A program made the position numbers and the translations under genes. A DNA stretch of 64,000 bases from Chloroflexota bacterium (lineage in GTDB: Bacteria > Chloroflexota > Anaerolineae > Aggregatilineales > Phototrophicaceae): NCBI GenBank assembly GCA_026708115.1, contig JAPOVL010000033.1, positions 106,519 through 170,518 of the forward strand. The letters are read 5' to 3'. Below, piece by piece: positions 1 to 8,066 of the stretch. How positions within the stretch are numbered: position 1 is the first letter of the stretch; each line of letters begins with the position of its first letter. A model generated the notes under the pieces. It did no database searches. It worked only from the letters and a program-made list of their open reading frames with translations, and was not told the origin of the DNA.

Positions 1-43
1 AAATCTACAAGACCCACCGTTTCTATCAGAAGGCCCTTGTCCC

Positions 44-1357
44 TTAACGATCGCCGAACTGGTTCATCACTTGTCGAGTTGCGGATGCGGCGCTGACTTC
101 GCCATGCAAAACCCGGGCCAGCGCCTCTTGCATGATCCGCGGGGCGGAGCCGCCCTCGCTTTCCGGCAGTGGCAGAATACCCTTGTATAAGAGGTCTTCA
201 AAGAATTGATGATCGACGTTTTCCGGCAAGCTATCCCGCAATATTGCGGGCTGAGTGGGTAGTTGATACAGCGCCTTTGCGAATTCGGCATGAAACGCAG
301 GCTCGGTCATCCATTCCAGAAAACGAGCCGCGAGCGTCTGGCGCGTTTGATCGGGCGTGATGATTACCCACAGCCAGCCATCGCGCGTTGCCAGGCTTTC
401 GCCGTTGGCAGTTGGTATGTTGGATGGGAACAATTCTATGTCATGCTGGTCCAGCATTGATAAGTATTCAGTTGAACCAAATACGGCGACCTTCGCTAGA
501 GCCGTATCGCCAATGAAGTCCGGCCGATAATCGGCAGGTGTCTGATAGCTGAGTACGTCGATGGGAATAAGGTCTTGCTTCACAAGTTGCTCATAGAACT
601 CTAAAACGGCAAAAAGCGCGCCTTCATCAATTGCAACGACATCGTTGCGGGAGGTGGAACCGCTCGCGGCTAGATACTGAAGATAAAATGTTTGGTTCAA
701 GCCGGTGCTGCGCGCTGCGGGGAAAAGCAGCGTAGCGCCGCGAGAAAGCACATCGTCGAAACGGACGCCAAGCCCCGCATCGCTCAGTGGCTGAGTCGAG
801 ACCGCGTGCAATACCTCAAAGAAATACGGCAAGCCATACAGGGCCGTGCCGCCGTCTTGCGGGATCTGGCCGAATTCCAGCGCGATTCCCAGGTCGCTAA
901 TTAACGCCGACGAGAACAAAGTCTCCATAGAGTACAGATACTGCCGCGCCTGCGTCGGGGTGAAGTCGCGCCGGCGGATGAGAGCGACATCCGGCAGAGC
1001 GCCGGGGGCTACCTCGCTTGCGGACCGAATGGAAGACATGATTCCACCGGTCACACCAACATCCTTGATACGGTATTTGACATCTATGTCGTTGTTGGAG
1101 GAGAAGACGCTTGTGTGTTCTTGCAAGAGCGCGAACGCAATACCAGATTTGTCGGATATCAGCGGAACCGGCAACCACGCCTGCAGCGGCTGCTCTGACG
1201 CGCCAACCTCGGAAGGCGGATTCTCTTGCGCATTTGCGCGAGAATCGCTTAAGCCCAATATGCAGAATAGAAGCGCGGCCAAGGCCAGCATGGTTTGCGC
1301 TGTTTTCGAGGAGATTCCTCCGCGTGGCATCAGGCGAAATGAGTTTGTCAATGTCAT
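44..1357 (-). CDS. ABC-type extracellular solute-binding protein
   Basis: Predicted periplasmic or surface ligand-binding component of an ABC importer, probably for sugars (SBP family 1/8 by overall look). About 437 residues from the ATG at 1357. An N-terminal hydrophobic stretch followed by a SANAQ-like cleavage region (RANAQE) suggests a Sec signal peptide; no convincing lipobox is seen. Near the C-terminus FLEWMTEPAFHAEFAK is the usual helix of this family. The reading frame is open 42 codons further upstream, but that extension has no hydrophobic start and the signal peptide argues for 1357; a GGAGG lies about 25 bases upstream, so the true start is not certain. No permease or ATPase gene lies beside it in the window; partners may lie left of base 1. 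Confidence 0.75.
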   Translation of the reverse strand: MTLTNSFRLMPRGGISSKTAQTMLALAALLFCILGLSDSRANAQENPPSEVGASEQPLQAWLPVPLISDKSGIAFALLQEHTSVFSSNNDIDVKYRIKDVGVTGGIMSSIRSASEVAPGALPDVALIRRRDFTPTQARQYLYSMETLFSSALISDLGIALEFGQIPQDGGTALYGLPYFFEVLHAVSTQPLSDAGLGVRFDDVLSRGATLLFPAARSTGLNQTFYLQYLAASGSTSRNDVVAIDEGALFAVLEFYEQLVKQDLIPIDVLSYQTPADYRPDFIGDTALAKVAVFGSTEYLSMLDQHDIELFPSNIPTANGESLATRDGWLWVIITPDQTRQTLAARFLEWMTEPAFHAEFAKALYQLPTQPAILRDSLPENVDHQFFEDLLYKGILPLPESEGGSAPRIMQEALARVLHGEVSAASATRQVMNQFGDR

Positions 1358-1514
1358 ACTGCCCAACTGGCGGATGGCATTTCCTCCCGGACCGTGATGG
1401 CAACGTACGAGCGGTAACAGTAGACCGTGCTTGAAAAGCGCGTCCTCTTCCCACCGCCTTGGTAGCAGCGTGGCCCAGTTCATTTACTTATTCCCTCGTG
1501 TCGCCATCCGCGTG

Positions 1515-2048
1515 CTATCGTTGACCATTGAGATGAAACAACACCTCTTCCATAGTGTGTGCGATAGTAATCATGCCCTGGTAACCGGCGCCAAGGTAGG
1601 GGCTTGCCTGCAGCGCTCCAATGATGTCTTGCCAGAGGCCGCCAAAGCAAATAAAGGGTCGGTCCGGGATGCCGCCGATGCGCATCAATTCCCAAGTCTC
1701 GGCGATCTCGTGCAGGGTGCCGGTGCCACCGGGCATTGCCAAATAGGCATCGGCATTTTCGACCATGTACGAGAGACGATCACGCAGGTCCGCAAAGTGA
1801 ACGATTTCGCAGTTGTAGGTGTTTGGCTGCAGATCGTAACGCTTGCCGATCTGATCTGTGGTCACGCCGATCACGTGCCCGTCGGCTTGGCGCGCGCCTT
1901 TGCTGACTGCTTCCATCATGCCGTAGTATCCGCCGGTCATGACCTTGTAACCTGCTTGCGCGAGCCCGGCGCCGATAGCGACCGCTGTATCATACAGGGG
2001 GTTGTCTGGGTGGACCTGGGAACTGCCAAACACGGTGATCGTCTTCAT
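1515..2048 (-). CDS. LOG family (TIGR00730-like) Rossmann-fold protein
   Basis: 177 residues starting MKTITVFGSSQ. The glycine-rich GGYYGMMEA and the PGGTGTLHE motif (about residues 105-113) are the signature of the LOG / 'lysine decarboxylase-like' family, whose characterised members are nucleoside 5'-monophosphate phosphoribohydrolases (cytokinin-activating LOG, PpnN-like). Substrate here is not known. The N-terminal third of this gene is present again as a decayed fragment at 3516-3624, showing that the region was tandemly duplicated. An extended -10 element lies about 40 bases upstream of the start. Confidence 0.85.
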   Translation of the reverse strand: MKTITVFGSSQVHPDNPLYDTAVAIGAGLAQAGYKVMTGGYYGMMEAVSKGARQADGHVIGVTTDQIGKRYDLQPNTYNCEIVHFADLRDRLSYMVENADAYLAMPGGTGTLHEIAETWELMRIGGIPDRPFICFGGLWQDIIGALQASPYLGAGYQGMITIAHTMEEVLFHLNGQR

Positions 2049-2086
2049 TCTTCCTCGTTCGCGAGTTACCCTTGGAACAAGATTTG

Positions 2087-2095
2087 AGTATAGCA
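2087..2095 (-). promoter_or_regulatory. Extended -10 promoter element of the LOG gene
   Basis: On the minus strand TGCTATACT (TGn plus a TATACT -10 hexamer) sits about 40 bases upstream of the ATG at 2048. The matching -35 region (TTAGCG) is poor, as is common for extended -10 promoters. Confidence 0.45.
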
Positions 2096-2260
2096 GACAT
2101 CGGCACGGGCGCTAATGTAGACTTGTATGAGCGGTCTCTAATGCAACATTTATCGTCTAAATGTCGTAGCTAGAGATACCCCTGAGATTTAGGGGGGAAA
2201 CTGGCTGTCTTTGTGATGTATAGTAAAGCTGTGGACCGACGGGTTGATAAAGGAGAGAGA

Positions 2261-3310
2261 ATGTTCACAAGATGGATTTACATAGCGCTGGTGATCGCGG
2301 TTATTGTGCCGTTGGCTGCAGTTGTCGCGAATGCGGACAATGCAGACGATGTAATTTGCGGCGATCTTGCCGAGTCCGATTGTCAGATTCTCAAAGACAA
2401 TCTTACGGCAATGGAATCCGTTGGGGCCATGTCGTTTAGCGTGTCCATGTCGATAGATGTGCCGGAGGGAGATGCCGTCAATGACAGGACTGCAATGAAC
2501 ATGTCACTTGCCGCGCAGGGCAGCCTGTCTGTTGATCCGGCGATCCTGGCCGAGATAGTGGATTTGGAGGATCAAATTGAGGAATCGCCGAGCCTGTTGT
2601 TGTCGCAAGACACAATTACCGTACTGGATTCCTTCATAGCCGAGCTCACTGGAGACGTCAGACTGGATCTCCACATGGTGGCGGAAGGCGAAACATTAGA
2701 CGTCGAGATGCATTTGCTGATGAGGGACGGCATCTTTGTGCTGGATGCCGGCGCTCTGGAAGATCTCATGGGACAGCCCATGCAAGGCGTGGACTGGTTG
2801 GGTTTGGACGCCAACGGTATTATGACGCTCGTGGCTTCAGATCCGAGTGTGACCGAGGCGCTTGGTCTGATGGAAGATATGGGGACAGATGCAAGCGACA
2901 TACAAGCGGTTGAAGAGGCAGCTACCTCAGTCACGCGTTTGGCCGATAGCGAAATCAACGGGGTTGCGGTCGCTGTGTTCGAGAGCTCGGTGGATATGGG
3001 ACTGCTGACCGATTTGGTCGTTGGACTTTACGATCCACAGGGTTTGATGAATCCAGCTGAAGTTGCGATGACACGGGAGGCCTTGGCCGAAACAGAGCTG
3101 ATCATGTGGCAGTATATTGGCATCGACGACCATTATACCTACCGCACGGCGGTCTCTATGGAAATGGGCAGCAGGGATGTCGAGGTCGACATGGCCATGT
3201 CGCTGTCGATGACCCTGGATCAAGGCAACTTCAATGAACCGGTGGTCGTCGAGATTCCCGAAGACGCGTTTGTCATGCCGCTTGCCATGCTGATGCAAAT
3301 GGGCAACTAG
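2261..3310 (+). CDS. Secreted protein of unknown function, paralogue A
   Basis: 349 residues from the ATG at 2261, which is preceded by AAAGGAGA at good spacing. An N-terminal signal peptide (MFTRWIYIALVIAVIVPLAA) is followed by a C-x(n)-ESDCQIL motif; the rest is rich in D, E, M and alternating hydrophobics, suggesting a beta-rich exported protein. The C-terminus VEIPEDAFVMPLAML is nearly identical to that of paralogue B at 3833-4882, and both share the N-terminal pattern C..L..(S/P)(E)DC(Q/E)IL, the LRMRDGI-like and GMGWLGFD-like segments and the RL(A/P)DSE(I/V)(N/D)GV segment. I do not recognise the family; the layout recalls outer-surface or LppX/LolA-like lipid-binding folds, but that is only a guess. 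A rho-independent terminator follows directly. Confidence 0.8.
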   Translation: MFTRWIYIALVIAVIVPLAAVVANADNADDVICGDLAESDCQILKDNLTAMESVGAMSFSVSMSIDVPEGDAVNDRTAMNMSLAAQGSLSVDPAILAEIVDLEDQIEESPSLLLSQDTITVLDSFIAELTGDVRLDLHMVAEGETLDVEMHLLMRDGIFVLDAGALEDLMGQPMQGVDWLGLDANGIMTLVASDPSVTEALGLMEDMGTDASDIQAVEEAATSVTRLADSEINGVAVAVFESSVDMGLLTDLVVGLYDPQGLMNPAEVAMTREALAETELIMWQYIGIDDHYTYRTAVSMEMGSRDVEVDMAMSLSMTLDQGNFNEPVVVEIPEDAFVMPLAMLMQMGN

Positions 3311-3323
3311 CCAGAGAAAAAGT

Positions 3324-3348
3324 CGGGGCGAGTTTTACACTCGCCCCG
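3324..3348 (+). terminator. Terminator of secreted protein A
   Basis: CGGGGCGAG, a 7-base loop and CTCGCCCCG form a 9-bp perfect stem followed by a short T-rich stretch, 14 bases after the stop codon. The paralogue B gene has an equivalent hairpin at 4895-4922. Confidence 0.75.
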
Positions 3349-3378
3349 TTTGGATTTATGTCGCGCACTTAGCATTAT

Positions 3379-3464
3379 CGGAGAGGGTGGGATTCGGACC
3401 CACGGCACCCGGAGGATACAACTGTTTTCGAGACAGTCCCAATCGTCCACTTTGGCACCTCTCC
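3379..3464 (-). tRNA. tRNA-Ser(CGA), copy 1, possibly degenerating
   Basis: Minus-strand cloverleaf: acceptor GGAGAGG pairing with CCTCTCC, discriminator G, anticodon stem ACTGT/ACAGT with loop CTCGAAA (anticodon CGA), a long variable arm typical of tRNA-Ser, and T stem GTGGG/CCCAC. The T loop reads TCCGAAT, so the nearly invariant U55 is C; the variable-arm stem has two G-U wobbles that are Watson-Crick pairs in copy 2. CCA is not encoded. About 86 nt. Copy 2 (4951-5037) has a canonical T loop, so this copy may be the redundant, decaying one. Confidence 0.85.
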
Positions 3465-3515
3465 CGAGCAGCGCCCCGGTATACACTTCCCGCAGAGAAA
3501 GGGAGCGCTATCATT

Positions 3516-3624
3516 GTATCTGCCGGTCATGACCTGCAACCCGCTTGCGCGAGCCCGGCGCCGATATCGACCGCTGTATCGTAGGGCGGACTTGGGAACT
3601 GCCATATTCGGTAATTATCTTCAT
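3516..3624 (-). pseudogene. Decayed 5' fragment of the LOG gene
   Basis: The minus strand starts ATGAAGATAATTACCGAATA and reads MKIIT.YGSSQVRP, matching MKTITVFGSSQVHP of the intact LOG gene, then shifts frame; the DNA from 3516 (GTATCTGCCGGTCATGACC on the plus strand) to 3624 aligns along its length with 1931-2048. About a dozen bases are missing in the middle, and the remaining two thirds of the gene is absent, replaced by the flank of tRNA-Ser copy 1. This is the junction of a tandem duplication. Confidence 0.8.
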
Positions 3625-3786
3625 TCTGCTCGGATTGCCAAATATCGACGGAACAAACCCGAAGTGCGGCGGACGATGGCTATGGCGCTGATGTGAACGC
3701 GTAGCCTTCATACTCAATTGAAACTTGATGCTTTCGCCCGGCGTAAACCGAGAGACCTCAATAATTCGGGGGCTGTAAACTAATAA

Positions 3787-3815
3787 TTGAGGTATATTTG
3801 AATCTTACATAAAAT
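3787..3815 (+). promoter_or_regulatory. Promoter of secreted protein B
   Basis: TTGAGG, a 17-base spacer and TAAAAT, ending 17 bases upstream of the start codon region. Good sigma70-type match in an AT-rich stretch. Confidence 0.55.
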
Positions 3816-3832
3816 TCGGAGATGAGAGACAC

Positions 3833-4882
3833 ATGATGTTGACCGAGAAACTGAAAGCAGCGCTTGTCTTTGCGTTGTTACTGTTTCCACTGGCCAGCGC
3901 CGGTGCGCAAACCGATGATGACAGCGCGGTCTATTGCTCAACATTGTCGCCGGAGGACTGCGAGATCCTGGCGTTGAATGAGGCCTGGGGAAAGCAAAAC
4001 GCGTCGGTGGCGTTCGAGATGACAGCCAACGCTTATATCAGCGTCAGTTTTGAAGGGATGCCATCCGAGGAAACGAATGCCGTTGTCACTGGTACTGGAA
4101 AACTGGCAACCGACAAGGAAGCATTCTATGACTGGTCAGATGTTGACAACGATGTTTCAGTTGAGGCTCTTGTTGACATACTTGAACGCGTTTTCAAGGG
4201 GATTGAGGGCGAAGTTTCGTTGAGCATTACCTCCACGGCTCACGACGAAACGACCAATTTGACGCTCAATCTGCGTATGCGCGACGGGATATACTTGCTG
4301 GACGCGGCTACGCTAGAAGGCTTGACGGGCGAATCGATGGGCGGCATGGGCTGGCTCGGTTTTGACGTCAGCGGCCTGGTCAGCGCACTGGCGGCTGAGG
4401 AGGACTTCAGTTCGGCTATTGGTCTGGCTACAGTCACAAATGAACCGGAGTTGGATGCGTACACGTCGATCGTTCGCCTGCCGGACAGCGAAGTTGATGG
4501 CGTGCGCGTTGCCGTGTTCGAATTCGACAGCGATGTGGCGGCTGCCGCAGCAGACTTCGAAATGCGGGACATGATGTATATGGCCGGTTCTGACACGCCC
4601 CTGGACGAAGCGTCCGTTGAAAGCATGATGTCAATGTTGAAGTCGATGCGGATGTCTGGCCTGGAGTTGATTGGCTTGGAAGACTATCGCACCTATCGCA
4701 TGACCTTTGACTTCGAAATGACATTCGACGGCGCGACGATGGGCGATCCCGACATAGACAGCATGTCATTGCTGCTCTCCGTGGCAGTCGACCTGCGCGA
4801 CCACAACTTAGCCGTTGATGTCGAAATTCCCGAAGACGCTTTTGTCATGCCGCTTGCCATGCTGATGCAAATGGGCAACTAG
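3833..4882 (+). CDS. Secreted protein of unknown function, paralogue B
   Basis: 349 residues starting MMLTEKLKAALVFALL, with a signal peptide ending near SAGAQ and a GGAGATGAGAG ribosome-binding region. Same length and layout as paralogue A (2261-3310): C..LSPEDCEIL near the N-terminus, LRMRDGIYLLDAATLEGL in the middle, GMGWLGFDVSG, RLPDSEVDGVRVAVFE, and the shared C-terminus VEIPEDAFVMPLAML. The pair clearly arose by the duplication that also copied the tRNA. No recognised catalytic motif; function unknown. It has its own promoter and terminator. Confidence 0.8.
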   Translation: MMLTEKLKAALVFALLLFPLASAGAQTDDDSAVYCSTLSPEDCEILALNEAWGKQNASVAFEMTANAYISVSFEGMPSEETNAVVTGTGKLATDKEAFYDWSDVDNDVSVEALVDILERVFKGIEGEVSLSITSTAHDETTNLTLNLRMRDGIYLLDAATLEGLTGESMGGMGWLGFDVSGLVSALAAEEDFSSAIGLATVTNEPELDAYTSIVRLPDSEVDGVRVAVFEFDSDVAAAAADFEMRDMMYMAGSDTPLDEASVESMMSMLKSMRMSGLELIGLEDYRTYRMTFDFEMTFDGATMGDPDIDSMSLLLSVAVDLRDHNLAVDVEIPEDAFVMPLAMLMQMGN

Positions 4883-4894
4883 CCGAAGAAATTG

Positions 4895-4922
4895 TCGGGG
4901 CGAGGCTAGGCGCTCGCCCCGA
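4895..4922 (+). terminator. Terminator of secreted protein B
   Basis: TCGGGGCGAG, an 8-base loop and CTCGCCCCGA form a 10-bp perfect stem just after the stop codon; same arm sequence as the terminator of paralogue A. Lacks a strong T run. Confidence 0.65.
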
Positions 4923-4950
4923 CTACGATATATCAAGCGCTTGCTGTTAA

Positions 4951-5037
<87 letters not shown>

Positions 5038-5118
5038 CGAGCAGCGCCCCAGTATACACTGCCCGCACAAAAAGAAAACACTGGCTTTGTCGATACGGGC
5101 GGCGCGCTACACTCGTCC

Positions 5119-5580
5119 CTAGGCGCGCAGCTTACGGAAAAACCGGCGTATTTGTTCAGCTGCCTCTTCCGCGAGCACACCATGTTCGACCTGCGTGTGA
5201 TGGTTGAGTCGATGGTGCCTCGTGACATCCATTACGCTGCCGGCGGCGCCGGCTTTGGGATCGATAGCCGCATATACCAGACGCGGCACGCGGGCCAGCA
5301 CCAAGGCGCCGGCGCACATTGCGCATGGCTCCAAGGTACAATAAAGCGTCACATCCTCCAGCCGCCATTGACCCAGGACATCGGCCGCCTGCCGCAAGGC
5401 GATCATCTCGGCGTGAGCGGTTGGGTCTTGGTCGGCTTCGCGGCGGTTGTAACCACGCCCGATGATCCGACCCTTATGCACTGCGATCGCGCCGATCGGC
5501 ACATCATCGGATTCCAGCGCATTTTCCGCCTCGCGCAGGGCAATGCGCATCCATTTGCGGTCGTCATCGGTGACCGGCAT
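5119..5580 (-). CDS. tadA: tRNA-specific adenosine deaminase TadA
   Basis: 153 residues. Deaminates A34 to inosine in the anticodon of tRNA-Arg(ACG). The zinc site is complete: HAEM (His and catalytic Glu) about residue 56 and PCAMC about residue 85. The DDVPIGAIAV and GRGYNRRE segments are typical of the family. Two bases separate its start from the stop of the upstream gene at 5583, so the two are probably co-transcribed and translationally linked. Confidence 0.93.
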   Translation of the reverse strand: MPVTDDDRKWMRIALREAENALESDDVPIGAIAVHKGRIIGRGYNRREADQDPTAHAEMIALRQAADVLGQWRLEDVTLYCTLEPCAMCAGALVLARVPRLVYAAIDPKAGAAGSVMDVTRHHRLNHHTQVEHGVLAEEAAEQIRRFFRKLRA

Positions 5581-5582
5581 GG

Positions 5583-6113
5583 CTAAAAGAGGCTCATTTG
5601 CTGCGGCTTGTCGACATCCTCGTCGTCCTCGCCGGAATTGACGGGCTCTTCATCGTCGCTCGCTTCGGTTTCCTCCGCGGCCAGGCTGTCTTCAAAGGTC
5701 AGGGGGGCGGGTTCATCATTCGTTTCGCTCGTTTCGATGTTTTCAAGCGCGTCGGTCGAGATCGCGCTTCCAGGTTCAACCGTCGCTTGTGCCGGGTCAA
5801 TCGGCAAGGTCTGATCGTCGGCGTCAGAACGACCCTCGGCGTGCAAGGTACATAGCGGGCAAAGACATTCCGCTGCGTGGGGCAGCGTATGCTCTAGAAT
5901 CTCCATATCCGCCATGTGATCCGAGCTAATTTTGTCGACGTGCATGGTGGCTTCAATGTGCAATTGCGCCAACTCGTCTTCGTTGAATCCGACATCAAGC
6001 ATGACCGCAGTCAAGGTAGGCAAGGTCACGCGATCATCTTGGCGCAGGACGTGCTTGTATTGCTCACGGAGGCTGCGGATCCATTCTTCAAAAAAGACGC
6101 TGCGTTGATCCAT
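5583..6113 (-). CDS. Acidic protein with CxxC motif and clamp-motif-like tail
   Basis: 176 residues, family not recognised. The N-terminal ~75 residues look helical (FFEEWIRSLREQYKHVL). A CLCPLC motif (two CxxC-type cysteines at about 84-89, with nearby His) could bind a metal. Residues from about 95 to the end are strongly acidic and low complexity, ending QQMSLF. That last pentapeptide resembles the bacterial sliding-clamp binding motif QL(S/D)LF, but short matches occur by chance. It precedes tadA with a 2-base gap. Confidence 0.6.
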   Translation of the reverse strand: MDQRSVFFEEWIRSLREQYKHVLRQDDRVTLPTLTAVMLDVGFNEDELAQLHIEATMHVDKISSDHMADMEILEHTLPHAAECLCPLCTLHAEGRSDADDQTLPIDPAQATVEPGSAISTDALENIETSETNDEPAPLTFEDSLAAEETEASDDEEPVNSGEDDEDVDKPQQMSLF

Positions 6114-6197
6114 TGTTCTTCGTCCTCGACAGGCACGTTTGCGCCAGTTTATCAGATGAAGCTGGCAAAATACGCCCGAGCCCGACCAGTTGGCTCG

Positions 6198-8066
6198 CTA
6201 ATCCGCTCGTAGGAAGAGCGCCTGACCATGACTAAGGCCCTCCAGCCGCAAGCTGCCGTCTTTGACAACATACTGCTCGCCGCCGAGCAGGTCGGTAAGC
6301 GCCCTGCCGTCAGCGATGTTTGCCAAAACCATATCGAGTTCCAAGGCGGGCACAGCATCGACGCCGCGGTAGGCGGCCACTATTAATTGTTCCGCATGGG
6401 CTTGTCGCTGGAACGCGATCAGATCGCCCCCCGCATATAGCATTTGGAAACCGCCGTTTTTGAGGGCGTCAGATCGCTTGCGAATGCCAATCAGCTTTTG
6501 ATGGAAAGCGCGCAAATCGCGATCCCACTCGCGCTCATCCCAAGGCATGCAGCGGCGATTATCCGGATCGTGTCCACCGTCCAGGCCTACTTCGTCGCCA
6601 TAGTAGATGCAAGGTGTGCCCGGGAAACCCATCAGCAGCGCCGTACCGGCTTTGACCAAGTCGCGGTCTCCATCTGCGACGCGCAAGGGACGGCTGATGT
6701 CGTGGCTGCCGATCTGGTTGAACTGCTGCAGCGCGATGACATAGGGAATGGCGGTGAGGTATTGCCGCCATTGTAGAGCCAGGTATTCTGTCGATAGCGG
6801 ATGGCGATCGCCGAAAGGTTCGTTTTGCGGAACGCCGTGATCGCCCATGCCCAGCCAGCGCCGAACAGGCGTGTTGAAGCCCTGATAGTTCATCGACGCG
6901 TCCAACTCGTCCCCCTGCAGGTGGGCGCTGCTATCCTGGAAGAATTCGCCCATCATGTAGGCGCGCGGATTTTCCTCCTTGAGAGCCGCGCGCATGTCCC
7001 GCCAGACCTCGCTGTCGCGCTGGGTATGCCAGAAATTGCCAGTCATATTGGCGACATCGAGGCGGTAGCCGTCAATGCTGTACGGTGGTCGCAGCCATTT
7101 CCGCATAGAACTGTCCGCGTCGCGGTAAATCAGCCCCCGCAGCTGGTGGCTGTTGTAATTGAGCTTTGCCAGATACTTCACGCCGAGCCAACTCTCAATT
7201 TCGCCGGTATCGGGATGCTGATAGAAATATTCCGCCGATTCGCAATCTGGATCTTCCCTGGCGGCCAGTACCCAGGGATGGTGGAAGCCGATATGGTTGG
7301 GCGTGAAATCCAGGATCAACTTCATATCGCGCTTGCTCATCGCCCGGCGCAAGTCTCGCAAAGCATCGTCGCCGCCCAGGCACTCAGCAATTCGATTGAA
7401 ATCACGCACTAGATAAAAGTGATTGGTTTCGGCGTCAAAGATTGGGTTGAGATAGATTGCGGTCACGCCCAGGTCTGCCAGATAATCGAGGTTTTGAGTG
7501 ATCCCTTGCAAGTCCCCGCCGAAGTAATCAACATTGCGCGCTTCTTCAAACGGGCGCGGCAGATCGCCCCATTCACGCTGAATGACCGGCTGGCCCATCC
7601 AGGTTGGCTCGCCAGTTTGGCGGTCATTGGCGGGCTCGCCATTGGCAAAGCGCTCGGGAAAGATCTGATAGAAGATCTGCTCCCGAACCCACAAGGGCGC
7701 GTCATAGTCGCCGAGAACGGTAAAATTGAACCAGTCGGGGCTGTCGACCGGGCTGATGCCGAATTGGTTGTAGTAAAACGAACCAGACTCGGTCAAGAAA
7801 TGAAAACAGTAATTGTTGTGATGCATGATGATTGGCAATTCGGCCGACCACCAGTCGTAATACTGATCGGTGTCAGACTTGGCCATGCGTATCCGGCGCC
7901 ACTCGCCGTCGGGTCGACTGCGCAAATACAGGGCGCGGATGTCAGCTTCTGACGATACGCGGATGCGCACTGTGATCGATTCACCGATATTTGGCAGCGG
8001 ATTGCTGAGATAGCGCTCCGAACTGTCGTGGTGAACATAGCACGTCCAATCTGGCAAATTGCTCAT
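6198..8066 (-). CDS. GH13 alpha-glycosidase (MalZ/neopullulanase-like)
   Basis: 622 residues, probably cytoplasmic (no signal peptide). Residues 1 to about 125 look like an N-terminal CBM34-type beta domain, followed by the catalytic barrel: QIFPERFANG, region I DFTPNH, region II GYRLDVAN (nucleophile Asp), region III MGEFF (acid/base Glu) and region IV GSHDISR (Asp). The order and spacing, and ASMNYQGF, fit maltodextrin-trimming enzymes such as MalZ, neopullulanase or cyclomaltodextrinase; exact specificity cannot be read off. Its ATG overlaps the TGA of malQ by 4 bases, so both enzymes are made from one message for maltodextrin or glycogen breakdown. Confidence 0.88.
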   Translation of the reverse strand: MSNLPDWTCYVHHDSSERYLSNPLPNIGESITVRIRVSSEADIRALYLRSRPDGEWRRIRMAKSDTDQYYDWWSAELPIIMHHNNYCFHFLTESGSFYYNQFGISPVDSPDWFNFTVLGDYDAPLWVREQIFYQIFPERFANGEPANDRQTGEPTWMGQPVIQREWGDLPRPFEEARNVDYFGGDLQGITQNLDYLADLGVTAIYLNPIFDAETNHFYLVRDFNRIAECLGGDDALRDLRRAMSKRDMKLILDFTPNHIGFHHPWVLAAREDPDCESAEYFYQHPDTGEIESWLGVKYLAKLNYNSHQLRGLIYRDADSSMRKWLRPPYSIDGYRLDVANMTGNFWHTQRDSEVWRDMRAALKEENPRAYMMGEFFQDSSAHLQGDELDASMNYQGFNTPVRRWLGMGDHGVPQNEPFGDRHPLSTEYLALQWRQYLTAIPYVIALQQFNQIGSHDISRPLRVADGDRDLVKAGTALLMGFPGTPCIYYGDEVGLDGGHDPDNRRCMPWDEREWDRDLRAFHQKLIGIRKRSDALKNGGFQMLYAGGDLIAFQRQAHAEQLIVAAYRGVDAVPALELDMVLANIADGRALTDLLGGEQYVVKDGSLRLEGLSHGQALFLRAD

